DNA of 64,000 nucleotides from Agrobacterium rosae (GCF_002915175.1 NZ_NXEJ01000006.1:380626-444625); one strand, 5' to 3'. Positions 24,678 to 33,365 are shown, counted from the stretch's first letter. Numbers and translations are program-made. Notes: a model not told the origin generated them from the letters alone.

Positions 24678-24895
24678 GTGCCGCAGCGGGTTCAAACCCT
24701 GATCATGGTGCCAAGCCCTTTCCCTGGGGGCAGGTGATCCATGCGGGCCTGAGCCTGCTGCGGCTTTCTCCAAACGTTTTCTGGGCACTGACGCCCGTGG
24801 AGTTTTTTGCCATGACGGGTGGGATGCGACCCAGGCGTGATGGGCTGGATCGGGGTGGGCTGGAGGGGTTGATGCGGGCTTTTCCTGATGGGTGA
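24674..24895 (+). CDS. GTA gp10.1: second tail assembly chaperone-like small protein
   Basis: 73 residues with the family core FPWGQVIHAGLSLLRLSPNV, then FWALTPVEFFAMTGGM. Begins at a TTG that overlaps the gp10 stop (TTGA); no in-frame ATG precedes the conserved core. The pair gp10/gp10.1 resembles phage chaperone pairs that guide the tape measure. Its stop (TGA) directly abuts the reverse-strand stop of the DUF2442 gene (tgatca), with no spacer. Confidence 0.8.
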   Translation: MSAAAGSNPDHGAKPFPWGQVIHAGLSLLRLSPNVFWALTPVEFFAMTGGMRPRRDGLDRGGLEGLMRAFPDG

Positions 24896-25306
24896 TCAGG
24901 TTTTTGCCGTTTTCTTCGGGCGGCCGCCTTTTGCGCCATTGGCGCGGCTAGCGGCGGCTTTGGCGGGGGATCTGCTTTTCCCGCCACGGCTTTGCGCCTC
25001 CATAAAGGTCTTGCTGCCGAAGATGCCGCTCATCAGGCCGGTGACGGTATAATCCACGTCGAGGCTTTCCCAGTGGAGACCGGTTTCGCCGAGCAATTCG
25101 ACTTCGGCGAGTTGCGCTGCTGTCGCCACTTCCAGCCCTTCGACCGCGCGAGCGGGGAACATGAAGGATGCACCATTGGTGAAATCCACGATGACGCGTT
25201 CTGATGGTGCGTCGAAGCGAACCGCGTTCGGGACAGGGCGCTCTTCACGTTCATGCGCCCAGCGCTTTTTTGCCTGGGCAAGCTCCTGATCGCTGATCTC
25301 AACCAT
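24896..25306 (-). CDS. DUF2442-family protein with basic C-terminal tail (putative antitoxin)
   Basis: 136 residues. The DUF2442 core lies at about 25-90 (AVRFDAPSERVIVDFTNGAS, FMFPARAVEGLE, GLHWESLDVDYTVTGLMSG); the C terminus is Lys/Arg/Ala-rich (SRGGKSRSPAKAAASRANGA, GGRPKKTAKT) with an AT-hook-like GGRPKK, suggesting DNA binding. Overlaps the DUF4160 gene upstream by eight bases. Such pairs have been proposed as toxin-antitoxin modules; that role is inferred. It runs antisense to, and interrupts, the GTA tail operon. Confidence 0.75.
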   Translation of the reverse strand: MVEISDQELAQAKKRWAHEREERPVPNAVRFDAPSERVIVDFTNGASFMFPARAVEGLEVATAAQLAEVELLGETGLHWESLDVDYTVTGLMSGIFGSKTFMEAQSRGGKSRSPAKAAASRANGAKGGRPKKTAKT

Positions 25307-25526
25307 GATATTTCCTCCAGGTATCGAGAAAGAGTTGCCGGTGTTCTTCGATCACATCCACCGCTCGTCGCACATCCCGGTCTGACATGCCTCCCTGTGT
25401 GATGACGCTGAGGTTGATGATATCGATGCGGCTTTCGCCTTCGCCGTAGACATGGGCGTGAGGCGGTTCGTGATCCGCGGTGTAGATGACGAAACGCATT
25501 CCATGCTGGCGAAGAACCGTGACCAT
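25299..25526 (-). CDS. DUF4160-family small protein (putative toxin partner)
   Basis: 75 residues with the DUF4160 signature: RHGM..FVIYTADHEPPHAHVYGEGES with the PPHAHV histidines, IDIINLSVITQGGMSDRD and VIEEHRQLFLDTWRKYHG. ATG follows aggttatttaggaaatgg. First gene of the two-gene reverse unit. The promoter must lie in 25527-25627, which it shares back to back with the tape-measure gene. Base composition is a little lower in GC than the GTA genes. Confidence 0.75.
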   Translation of the reverse strand: MVTVLRQHGMRFVIYTADHEPPHAHVYGEGESRIDIINLSVITQGGMSDRDVRRAVDVIEEHRQLFLDTWRKYHG

Positions 25527-25627
25527 TTCCTAAATAACCTAACTTCTTGGGTTTTTCAAATGATTTAGCAATTGATGCGTTTTTCCAATCCCCTAGCTTC
25601 CCAATTTGAATCAGAAAGGCAAGGCCG

Positions 25628-26206
25628 ATGGCGGATGAGACGAATTTTGCTGGCCAGCGTGATGAGGCGCAGGCTTTGGCTGATGTGATGGAGGATCTGG
25701 AGCGGCGGTCGCAGCGGTTTGGGTCGGCTTTGACGTCTGCCTTGCAGGCCGCGACCACGGGTGGGAAGGGGTTGGATGGTGTGTTGCAAGGGCTGGGGAC
25801 GCGGCTTTCCAATATTGCCCTGTCTGCCGGGTTGAAGCCGCTGGAGAACATGCTGTCTTCGGCGGTTAGCAGCCTCACGTCAGGGGCGGGATCACTGTTT
25901 GCATTTGCCAATGGCGGCGTGCCGGGGCGGGTGACGCCGTTTGCCGAGGGTGGGGTGGTCTCGAGCCCGACGTTTTTTCCCATGGGCAGCGATATGGGGT
26001 TGATGGGTGAAGCGGGTAGCGAGGCGATTTTGCCGTTGAAGCGTGGGGCGGATGGGTCGCTGGGCGTGGCGTCTGCCGGGGGAGGTGGCGGCACGCAGAT
26101 CGTGTTCAATGTGACGGCGAGTGATGCGGCGAGTTTTCGGCGCAGCGAGGGGCAGATTTCGGCGATGCTGGCGCGGAGTGTGGGGCGGGGGCAGCGGGGG
26201 CTTTAG
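25628..26206 (+). CDS. GTA gp11: tail tape measure protein
   Basis: 192 residues, short as expected for a GTA, whose tail is short. N-terminal helix (DEAQALADVMEDLERRSQRF), a Gly/Ala-rich hydrophobic centre (LENMLSSAVSSLTSGAGSLF), and the phage-tail motif FANGGVPGRVTPFAEGGVVS then GLMGEAGSEAILPLKRG. Sets tail length and may form the channel in the recipient membrane. Separated from gp10.1 by the reverse-strand gene pair. Confidence 0.85.
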   Translation: MADETNFAGQRDEAQALADVMEDLERRSQRFGSALTSALQAATTGGKGLDGVLQGLGTRLSNIALSAGLKPLENMLSSAVSSLTSGAGSLFAFANGGVPGRVTPFAEGGVVSSPTFFPMGSDMGLMGEAGSEAILPLKRGADGSLGVASAGGGGGTQIVFNVTASDAASFRRSEGQISAMLARSVGRGQRGL

Positions 26207-26244
26207 GTTGGCGTTGACGTGTTTTCGTGGTTGGCGTTGAGTTT

Positions 26245-26410
26245 GTGGCTGCCCCCTCTGTCCTGCCGGACATCTCCCCCACAGGTGGGGAGATCGACTC
26301 GTGGCGGCCACTCGGCCATTTCTGATGTCGAGATTGAGGTGGTGTTCGCGCCCAGCTGATCTCCCTCCTTGTGGGGGAGATGTCCGGCAGGACAGAGGGG
26401 GGTGAGCCAC
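26245..26410 (-). repeat. RIME-like palindromic repeat family A, copy 5
   Basis: Reverse-orientation copy (acaggtggggagatcgactcg first, gatctccctccttgtggg second) in the 286-base gap between the tape measure and gp12 genes. No gene is hidden in the gap. Confidence 0.9.
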
Positions 26411-26492
26411 ACCCGCTGCCGCTTGATGGCGGAAGAATGCAAGCGGGATGCTATCCGCAAAAATTTCACTTAAATCCAGGAAAATCAAAACC

Positions 26493-27125
26493 ATGGCAGC
26501 ATTTCATGAGGTGCGGTTTCCGTTGCGGTTGGCGTTGGGCACCAGTGGGGGGCCGGTGCGGCGGACGGATATTGTCAATTTGTCCAATGGGCGGGAGAAC
26601 CGGAACCAGCGGTGGAGGAATTCTCGGCGGGCTTATGATGCAGGGTCGGGGGTTCGGTCTGTGAGCGACCTTTACGCGGTGCTGGAGTTTTTTGAGGCGC
26701 GGGGCGGGCAGCTTTATGGGTTTCGGTTTCGTGATCCGGTGGATTTTCGGTCTTGCCCGCCGCTGACGGTGCCGAGCGCGATGGATCAGCGGATTGGCAC
26801 CGGGGATGGGGTGACGGCGGCGTTTTCGTTGCAAAAGACCTATGCCGATGCGGGGGGCGGGTGGACGAGAGCCATTGCAAAGCCGGTGGACGGGTCGGTG
26901 GTCGTTTCGGTGAATGGCGTGGCGACGACGGGTTTCAGCACGGACCATGCGACCGGGATCGTGACTTTTGCGGCGGGGCATGTTCCTGCTGTCGGGGCGG
27001 CTGTGAGGGCGGGGTTCGAGTTCGACGTACCTGTGCGGTTCGATATCGACCGCATCGATGTGAGCCTGAGTGCTTTCGAGGCCGGGCGTATTCCTTCCAT
27101 TCCGCTGGTGGAGATTTTGCCGTGA
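26493..27125 (+). CDS. GTA gp12: DUF2460 distal tail/baseplate protein
   Basis: 210 residues of the TIGR02217/DUF2460 family: MAAFHEVRFPLRLALGTSGG, SNGRENRNQRWRNSRRAYDA, FFEARGGQLYGFRFRDPVDF and the terminal FDIDRIDVSLSAFEAGRIPS. Forms the ring at the tail tip that starts the baseplate. Start at ATG 26493; the upstream frame runs back into repeat-adjacent DNA. Its stop overlaps the gp13 GTG by four bases. Confidence 0.9.
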   Translation: MAAFHEVRFPLRLALGTSGGPVRRTDIVNLSNGRENRNQRWRNSRRAYDAGSGVRSVSDLYAVLEFFEARGGQLYGFRFRDPVDFRSCPPLTVPSAMDQRIGTGDGVTAAFSLQKTYADAGGGWTRAIAKPVDGSVVVSVNGVATTGFSTDHATGIVTFAAGHVPAVGAAVRAGFEFDVPVRFDIDRIDVSLSAFEAGRIPSIPLVEILP

Positions 27126-28006
27126 AGACAGTGCCAGAGGATTTTGCCGCGCATCTTGGTGGCGAGGCGACGACGACGTGTCATTGCTGGAAGGTGAGCC
27201 TTCGCGATGGTGCGGTGCTTGGTTTTACTGAGCATGACGAGGCGCTGACATTTGGCGGTGTGACCTATCTGGCCGCGAGCGGATTTCAGGCTAGCGAAAA
27301 CGACAGCGAGACGGGACTGGCGGCCAGCAGCGGTGAGGTGGCGGGTGGGTTTTCCAGCGAGGCGGTGAGTGAGGCGGACCTTGCGGCGGGGCGTTATGAT
27401 GGCGCGAAGGTGGAGCTTTACCTCGTCAACTGGCAGGTGCCGGAGCAGCATGTGTTGCTGAAGGTGCGCGAGATTGGCGAGGTGACGCGGGCGGGTGGTG
27501 CCTTTACGGCGGAGCTGCGCAGCTTTGCCCACAGGCTGAGCCAGCCGCAGGGCCGGGTCTATGGACGGCGGTGTGATGCGGCGTTGGGTGATGCCAGATG
27601 CGGGGCTGATATTGCAGCGTTTCGGGCCAACGGCGCGGTAGTTTCCGTGGATGGCACCGGGCGGATGGTGGTCTCTGGGTTGGGCGCTTTTGCCGAAGGG
27701 TTTTTCAGGCAGGGCAAACTGATGTTTTCAAGCGGTGCGAATGCGGGCCGCGGTTTCGATCTGGATGACCATGCGCTGCGCGACGGGGTGGCGAGTTTGA
27801 GTTTCTGGCTGCCGCTGGAGGTGGCGCCACAGGCGGGCGATGCTTTCACCGTGAAGGCGGGGTGCGACAAGAGCTTTGGCGTCTGTAAGGCGAAATTTGC
27901 CAACCACCTAAATTTCAGAGGCTTTCCGCATATGCCGGGCGCGGATTTCGCCTATTCCTATGTGACCAGCCGGACGCAGCATGATGGCGGGGCGCTGTTT
28001 TCATGA
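27122..28006 (+). CDS. GTA gp13: DUF2163 / BR0599-type baseplate hub protein
   Basis: 294 residues, starting with GTG. Typical blocks: TTTCHCWKVSLRDGAVLGFT, EHDEALTFGGVTYLAASGFQ, YGRRCDAALGDARCGADIAA and the C-terminal CDKSFGVCKAKFANHLNFRG. The four cysteines in those blocks (GRRCDAALGDARC, GCDKSFGVC) are conserved in the family and bind an iron-sulfur cluster in a characterised GTA homolog. Coupled to gp12 and gp14 by overlaps. Confidence 0.9.
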   Translation: MKTVPEDFAAHLGGEATTTCHCWKVSLRDGAVLGFTEHDEALTFGGVTYLAASGFQASENDSETGLAASSGEVAGGFSSEAVSEADLAAGRYDGAKVELYLVNWQVPEQHVLLKVREIGEVTRAGGAFTAELRSFAHRLSQPQGRVYGRRCDAALGDARCGADIAAFRANGAVVSVDGTGRMVVSGLGAFAEGFFRQGKLMFSSGANAGRGFDLDDHALRDGVASLSFWLPLEVAPQAGDAFTVKAGCDKSFGVCKAKFANHLNFRGFPHMPGADFAYSYVTSRTQHDGGALFS

Positions 28007-28437
28007 GCGATATTGGTGGACGGGTTCTGGCGGTTGCCGAGGAGTGGATCGGTACGCCTTACCGGCATCAGGCCTGCATGAAGGGCGTGGGTTGCGATTG
28101 TCTGGGGCTGGTGCGCGGCATCTGGCGCGAGCTTTACGGGCAGGAGCCCGAACTGCCTCCGCCCTATGCGCGCGACTGGGCGGAGCGTGGCGGTGAGGAC
28201 CGGTTGATGGCGGCGGCGGTGCGGCATTTCACGCCGGTTGCCAGCATGGCGCAAGCGCTGCCGGGCGACATGCTGCTGTTTCGCTGGCGTCCGGAATTCG
28301 CGGCCAAGCATGTGGGCATTCTGGCCGATGCCGACTACTTCATTCATGCCTATGAGGCGGCGTCTGTGCTGCGCTCGGCGCTGGTGCCGTCTTGGCGCAG
28401 GCGCATTGCGGGGGTGTTTCGGTTTCCAGAGGGGTGA
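28003..28437 (+). CDS. GTA gp14: NlpC/P60 peptidoglycan peptidase of the tail
   Basis: 144 residues. Catalytic Cys in VGCDCLGLVRGIWREL and His in AKHVGILADADYFIHAYE. Cuts peptide cross-links so that the tail can cross the recipient periplasm. ATGA overlap with gp13. Confidence 0.92.
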   Translation: MSDIGGRVLAVAEEWIGTPYRHQACMKGVGCDCLGLVRGIWRELYGQEPELPPPYARDWAERGGEDRLMAAAVRHFTPVASMAQALPGDMLLFRWRPEFAAKHVGILADADYFIHAYEAASVLRSALVPSWRRRIAGVFRFPEG

Positions 28438-28446
28438 GACCGGGTT

Positions 28447-28566
28447 TCTTCTCCCCGCCGGGGAGAAGGTGGCCTGAAAGGCCGGATGAGGGGGTAACGT
28501 TGCCGTACCCATCGACCCTTGCCCCCTCATCCAGCTGCCGCGACCTTCTCCCCAGCGGGGAGAAGG
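28447..28566 (+). repeat. Palindromic repeat family B, copy 2
   Basis: Same ~120-bp design as the copy inside copA: ttctccccgccggggagaag, ggatgaggggg, then ccccctcatcc, ctgccgcgaccttctcccc. Fills the gap between gp14 and gp15, interrupting the otherwise tightly overlapping baseplate genes. Confidence 0.88.
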
Positions 28567-28612
28567 CGGAAAGACGCACCTTCTTCATTGATCCGCATAA
28601 GAGAGATAAGAT

Positions 28613-31600
28613 ATGGCAACCCTTGTTTTACAGGCGGCGGGCGCTGCACTTGGCAGCATTTTCGGACCGGTCGGTGCGATCATTGGCAGGGCGGCGGGGG
28701 CGTTGGCGGGGAGTGCGGTTGATAGCGCGCTGTTTTCCTCTTCGAAAACGGTGAGCGGTGCGCGGCTTTCGACGGCGCGCATTCCCGGTGCCGAGGAGGG
28801 GGCGGCGATTGCGCGTGCCTATGGCACGGTGCGGATTGGTGGCACACTGATCTGGGCGACGCGCTTTGAAGAGAGCGTGACGCGGGAGCGGCAGGGCGGC
28901 AAGAGCTCGAGTAGCAGCAGCACGACCGTCGAGACGTTTCAATATTTCGCCAATCTCGCCGTTGGTCTTTGCGAAGGCGAGGTGGCCATGGTGCGGCGGG
29001 TGTGGGCGGATGGGCAGGAGCTGGACCTGACCGGCATCGAAATGCGGTTCTACCCCGGTAGTGAGACGCAGCTTCCCGATCCGCTGATCGAGGCGCGGCA
29101 AGGGGCGGGCAATGCGCCGGCCTATCGTGGCCTGTCCTACGTCGTGTTCGAGCGGTTGCCGCTGGATGGTTTCGGCAATCGTATTCCGCTTTTACAGTTC
29201 GAGGTGGTGAGGCCCATCGGCAAGCTGGAGGGGCAGATCCGCGCGGTGACGGTGATACCCGGCGCGACGGAGCATGGTTATGCGACGGTTGCGGTGTCCG
29301 AACGGACGGGCGCCGGTGAAAGCCGGGTGATGAACCGGAATACGCTGGCGGCGGCGACCGACTGGCAGGCTTCCATCGACGAATTGCAGGCGCTGTGCCC
29401 CAATCTGGAAAGCGTGGCGCTGGTTGTGACGTGGTTCGGCACCGACATGCGCGCCGGTGAATGCCGCATTCTGCCCGGCGTGGAGGTGGCCTATCGCGAC
29501 CGTGAAAGTGCGTCTTGGTCTGTCGCGGGCATGGGGCGCGGGCAGGCGTGGCTGGTGAGCCAGCGCGATGGCGGCCCGGCCTATGGCGGTACGCCTGATG
29601 ATGCAAGCGTTTTGCAGGCCATTGCCGATTTGAAGGCGCGGGGCTTGAAGGCGTGCCTCTATCCGTTTGTGATGATGGATGTGCCAGCGGGCAATGCTCT
29701 GCCCGACCCTTATGGCAAGGTGGAACAGGATGCCTATGGCTGGCGAGGCAACATTACCTGCCACCCGGCTGCGGGGCAGAGCGGAAGTGCTGACCGCACG
29801 GTGGCGGGGCGGGCGCAAATTTCGACTTTCTGCAATCGTGCCGACGGGTACCGCCGCATGGTGCTGCATTATGCGGCGCTGGCGAAGCAGGCGGGCGGGG
29901 TGGACGCGTTTCTGATCGGCTCCGAGCTGCGCGGGCTGACGCGGGTGCGGGATCAGGCGAATGCCTTTCCCTTCGTGGAAGAGCTGGTACGGCTGGCGGG
30001 TGACGTGCGCGCCGTTGTGGGCGCTGCGACGAAGCTGACCTATGCCGCCGACTGGAGCGAATATTTTGGGTATCACCCGGCGGATGGTTCCGGTGACGTG
30101 TTCTTCAATCTTGATGCGTTGTGGGCGAGCCCGCATATCGATGCTGTCGGCATCGACAATTACATGCCGTTGTCCGACTGGCGCGACGAGGATGTGCTTG
30201 ACGGTAATCCGGATGGTTTTGGAGGTGCCGACGATGCGGCGGGGTTTGGCCGCAGCATAGAGGGCGGTGAGGGTTTCGACTGGTATTATGCCAGCGATGC
30301 TGACCGCGCGGGCCGCAAGCGAAGTGCGATTTCCGACGGGTTGAGGGGCAAGCACTGGGTTTATCGCAACAAGGATTTGGCAGGCTGGTGGCAGAACCGG
30401 CATTATGACCGGGTGGCTGGCGTGGAACGTGCGACGCCAAGCGCGTGGGTGCCGGGCATGAAACCGTTCTGGTTGACCGAGCTGGGCTGCCCCGCGATCA
30501 ACAAGGGCGCGAACCGGCCGAACACCTTCATCGACCCGAAATCATCCGAAAGCGCATATCCGCATTTTTCCAGCCGCATGCGCTCCGACAGTCAGCAGAG
30601 GCGGTTTCTGGAGGCGCATCACGATCATTGGGCGGGTGGTTTGGCGCTTCAGGGTATGGTCGATCCAGCCAGGGTTTTCGTCTGGACATGGGATGCACGA
30701 CCTTACCCGGCCTTTCCGCAGGATGCGGCGACGTGGAGCGATGGTGCCAACTGGCGCACCGGTCACTGGCTGAACGGCAGGCTGGGGGCGACGACACTGG
30801 CCGATCTGATTGCGGCGGTTCTAAATGAGCATGGCTTTGCGGATTTCGATGTGTCCGCTGTCACCGGTGATGTGGCTGGTTATGCGCAGGGCGATGTGAC
30901 GGCAGCGCGCAGCCTGTTGGAGCCTTTGCTGGAAGCGTTCCAGGTGGATGTGATTGAGGACGGGGCGACGCTTCGGTTTATCTCACGCGGACGTGCGGCG
31001 ACGAAGACGAAGGTGGTGTCTGCTTTTGCGGATATCGAGGACTCGTCACTTTGGTCTGAGGCGCGTGGGCACGAGAGCGATTTTGCGGCGGAGGCGGTGC
31101 TGACCGCGTATAATCCAGCGCTGGATTACGAGCAGGCCAGCGTGCGCTCGCGCCGCGTCGATAATGCCGGCAACCGGGTGCTTCGGTATGATCTGGGCGC
31201 GGTGCTGGCGCAGGAGACCGCGCAGAACGCGGTGGAGGCGCTGTTGCGTGACAACCGGCTGGCGCGCCGCACGGTGCGCTTTTCGATTGCGCCGAACGAG
31301 ATCGCGCTTGACCCCGGTGACTGTGTGGAGCTGGAGGGCGGGCCGAGCGGGCGGTTTCTGGTGAGCCGGATCGAAGATGGTGACGTGAGGCGCATCGAGG
31401 CGCGGGAATTCGCGCCATCGGCCATTGCCCTTTCCGGCGAGGCGGAAACGCCACGTACAGGTGGTGGCAGTGCATCCAGCGGGTTCGATCCGGATATCGT
31501 GCTGATGGATTTGCCGCGCTATGAGGCGGGCGAGGCACAGGGCTTTGCCCGGATTGCGGCCTTTGCCAAGCCCTGGCGGCGCATGGCGTTGTCCGCTTCT

Positions 31601-32410
31601 GCCGGAACCGAGGGTTATGAGGCGCGGGCGCTGCTGGACCAGCCAGCGAAGATCGGGGCACTCGCGAGCGCTTTACCGATGGGATTTGCCGGAAGGTTCA
31701 ATGCATCTGGCGCAATCGAGATCACGTTGCCTTACGGCGATCTGGCTTCTGCCAGCGACCTTGCGGTGCTGAATGGGGCAAACCGCATTGCAATTCGTTG
31801 CGCTGGTGGTGCCTGGGAGATTGTCGCTTTTGCCAAGGCTGAAGAGGTAGCGGCCAAACGCTGGCGGCTGACGCGGCTGCTTCGGGGGCTTGCGGGCACC
31901 GAGGATGCGATGGCGGCGGGTGCCATCGCCGGTTCCGAGGTGGTGGTTCTGGATGCGGGCGTGGTGTCGATGGGCCTGCGCGGCGACGAGCGCGGGCTGC
32001 AACTGAACTGGATCATCGAGGCGGCGGGTGCGCAAATTTCAAGCGTTGGGCCGTTTGCCTTTGCGGGCGGAATGCGGGCGGAAACGCCGCTGGCACCGGT
32101 GCATCTGCGCGGGGTGCGAAGGGCGGATGGCGTGCGCCTGACATGGGTGCGGCGCGGGCGCGTGGAGGCCGATGGCTGGGACGCTGCCGATATTCCGCTG
32201 GATGAGGTGGCCGAGCGCTACCGTGTCGAGATTGTCTCAGACGGGGTGGTGCAGCGAGCAATCGAGGTGAGCGAGGCAGCTTGCCTTTATGCCGCGAGCG
32301 ACGAGGTGGCGGATTTTGGTTCACCGCAGACAACGCTTGCGATTCGGGTGCGCCAATTGGGCCGGGCGGTGCCACTGGGCATCGCGGCCAGCGCCGTTTT
32401 GAGCGTGTAA
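28613..32410 (+). CDS. GTA gp15: large baseplate/host-specificity protein ('megatron')
   Basis: 1265 residues. The N terminus has a glycine/alanine-rich hydrophobic stretch (ALGSIFGPVGAIIGRAAGAL, about 10-35) followed by STARIPGAEEGAAIARAYGT. The middle carries the GTA TIM-barrel-like domain (LKARGLKACLYPFVMMDVPA, LTYAADWSEYFGYHPADGSG, VGIDNYMPLSDWRDE, FWLTELGCPAINKG, FVWTWDARPYPAFP), then a phage-tail hub domain (SLLEPLLEAFQVDVIEDGAT onward). It forms the tip and binds the recipient. No frameshift or stop; the gene looks functional. ATG after gagagataag. Confidence 0.92.
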   Translation: MATLVLQAAGAALGSIFGPVGAIIGRAAGALAGSAVDSALFSSSKTVSGARLSTARIPGAEEGAAIARAYGTVRIGGTLIWATRFEESVTRERQGGKSSSSSSTTVETFQYFANLAVGLCEGEVAMVRRVWADGQELDLTGIEMRFYPGSETQLPDPLIEARQGAGNAPAYRGLSYVVFERLPLDGFGNRIPLLQFEVVRPIGKLEGQIRAVTVIPGATEHGYATVAVSERTGAGESRVMNRNTLAAATDWQASIDELQALCPNLESVALVVTWFGTDMRAGECRILPGVEVAYRDRESASWSVAGMGRGQAWLVSQRDGGPAYGGTPDDASVLQAIADLKARGLKACLYPFVMMDVPAGNALPDPYGKVEQDAYGWRGNITCHPAAGQSGSADRTVAGRAQISTFCNRADGYRRMVLHYAALAKQAGGVDAFLIGSELRGLTRVRDQANAFPFVEELVRLAGDVRAVVGAATKLTYAADWSEYFGYHPADGSGDVFFNLDALWASPHIDAVGIDNYMPLSDWRDEDVLDGNPDGFGGADDAAGFGRSIEGGEGFDWYYASDADRAGRKRSAISDGLRGKHWVYRNKDLAGWWQNRHYDRVAGVERATPSAWVPGMKPFWLTELGCPAINKGANRPNTFIDPKSSESAYPHFSSRMRSDSQQRRFLEAHHDHWAGGLALQGMVDPARVFVWTWDARPYPAFPQDAATWSDGANWRTGHWLNGRLGATTLADLIAAVLNEHGFADFDVSAVTGDVAGYAQGDVTAARSLLEPLLEAFQVDVIEDGATLRFISRGRAATKTKVVSAFADIEDSSLWSEARGHESDFAAEAVLTAYNPALDYEQASVRSRRVDNAGNRVLRYDLGAVLAQETAQNAVEALLRDNRLARRTVRFSIAPNEIALDPGDCVELEGGPSGRFLVSRIEDGDVRRIEAREFAPSAIALSGEAETPRTGGGSASSGFDPDIVLMDLPRYEAGEAQGFARIAAFAKPWRRMALSASAGTEGYEARALLDQPAKIGALASALPMGFAGRFNASGAIEITLPYGDLASASDLAVLNGANRIAIRCAGGAWEIVAFAKAEEVAAKRWRLTRLLRGLAGTEDAMAAGAIAGSEVVVLDAGVVSMGLRGDERGLQLNWIIEAAGAQISSVGPFAFAGGMRAETPLAPVHLRGVRRADGVRLTWVRRGRVEADGWDAADIPLDEVAERYRVEIVSDGVVQRAIEVSEAACLYAASDEVADFGSPQTTLAIRVRQLGRAVPLGIAASAVLSV

Positions 32411-32445
32411 ACTTCACAATGACGTCAACCGAGAAAGGGTAGAAC

Positions 32446-32652
32446 ATGGACAATATGAAAGCCTGGTATCAGTCGAAAACCGTTTGGGGCGCGCTGATTG
32501 CAGTGTTGGCACCGCTGCTGCATGTGGTGGGGTTGAACCTGCCGACGGGATTCGAAGGCGAGCTTGCCGAGGGGTTGGTGACGGTGGCCGGCGGCGTGGG
32601 TGGGTTGATTGCGTTGTATGGGCGGTTGGCTGCGACGAGTGCGATTAGGTAG
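32446..32652 (+). CDS. Small phage-type membrane protein at the end of the GTA cluster
   Basis: 68 residues: short polar start (DNMKAWYQSKTVWGALIAVL), one or two hydrophobic stretches (ALIAVLAPLLHVVG and TVAGGVGGLIALYGRL). Similar short proteins occur in phage and prophage lysis regions (SKTVWG...N opening). Holin-like function is possible but not shown. ATG after agaaagggtagaac; 35 bases after gp15. Confidence 0.65.
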   Translation: MDNMKAWYQSKTVWGALIAVLAPLLHVVGLNLPTGFEGELAEGLVTVAGGVGGLIALYGRLAATSAIR

Positions 32653-32679
32653 GGGATTGTGGGTTGGGCGGCAGTGGGT

Positions 32680-32846
32680 GTGGCTTACCCCCCTCTGTCC
32701 TGCCGGACATCTCCCCCACAGGTGGGGAGATCGACTCGTGGTTAGCTTTTGGCCATCTTTGACGGTGCGGATGAGCTGGTGAGGGTGCGCCCAGCTAATC
32801 TCCCCACCTGTGGGGGAGATGCCGGCAGGCAGAGGGGGGTGAGCCG
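32680..32846 (-). repeat. RIME-like palindromic repeat family A, copy 6 (hybrid)
   Basis: Left half is of the reverse type (acaggtggggagatcgactcg), but the right half ends with ccccacctgtggggg instead of the usual ccttgtggg, as if halves from two elements recombined. Two single-base losses in the right arm (gatgccggcaggcagag). Lies just after the GTA cluster. Confidence 0.88.
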
Positions 32847-32980
32847 CGCACGCTGCCGTTCAACGGGCGTTCACATACACCCTACCCCACATTCATTTGC
32901 CATTCAGACGCTTTGCGATACATATTCGGCCAAGAATTCGTTTCGACGTGCATCCGATTTTTCTTTGGAAGTTTTTTGCA

Positions 32981-33250
32981 ATGGCATCACCCCTCATCAT
33001 CGCGACGCTTGCAGCCGGTCTCTCCGGCTTTCCTGCGCCGCAGGTCGATGGGCAGGGTGTGCAGGTGCAGGGTCGGGTGCAGCAGGTTGCAAGCGACTGC
33101 AGCTCTGCCGTTTCCCGCGTGGTGCGCGAGACCGGCGGGCAGCTTCTTTCGGTCTATCCATCCAATGACGGCCAGAATTGTGTCGTGACCGTGCTCGTTC
33201 AGGGCAATGGCGAGCGCCCCCGCAAGGTGACGATGCGCGTACCAATGTAG
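32981..33250 (+). CDS. feuN: FeuN-like small periplasmic regulator of FeuQ
   Basis: 89 residues: signal peptide (ASPLIIATLAAGLSGFPAPQ) and a ~65-residue mature domain with two Cys (SDCSSAV and GQNCVV) that could form a disulfide; PepSY-like pattern QLLSVYPSNDGQNCVVTVLV. In Sinorhizobium, FeuN is a small periplasmic protein encoded just before feuP-feuQ that restrains the FeuQ kinase. Assignment rests on size, signal and position. ATG at 32981 is preferred over longer frames. Confidence 0.6.
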   Translation: MASPLIIATLAAGLSGFPAPQVDGQGVQVQGRVQQVASDCSSAVSRVVRETGGQLLSVYPSNDGQNCVVTVLVQGNGERPRKVTMRVPM

Positions 33251-33343
33251 ACCGTCGCAATCCCCCAGAATCTGCCATAGGGTGCCGCGCGTCTGTGACG
33301 CGAAGAGGCACTCTATGGTTCTTGGGTGACACATCGTGCTTTA

Positions 33344-33365
33344 CGAAAATCGATTCCGATTTTCG
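33344..33365. promoter_or_regulatory. Inverted repeat in the feuN-feuP gap
   Basis: Arms cgaaaatcg and cgattttcg around attc, 75 bases before feuP. Could be an operator for FeuP autoregulation, a weak attenuator or a genome-wide repeat (the following cgccgatgcgctaga is reminiscent of one). Not decided. Confidence 0.4.

Noticed and set aside
29192-30403. 403-codon reverse frame inside GTA gp15
   Set aside because: Antisense shadow of a gene with strong family motifs; composition unlike a protein.
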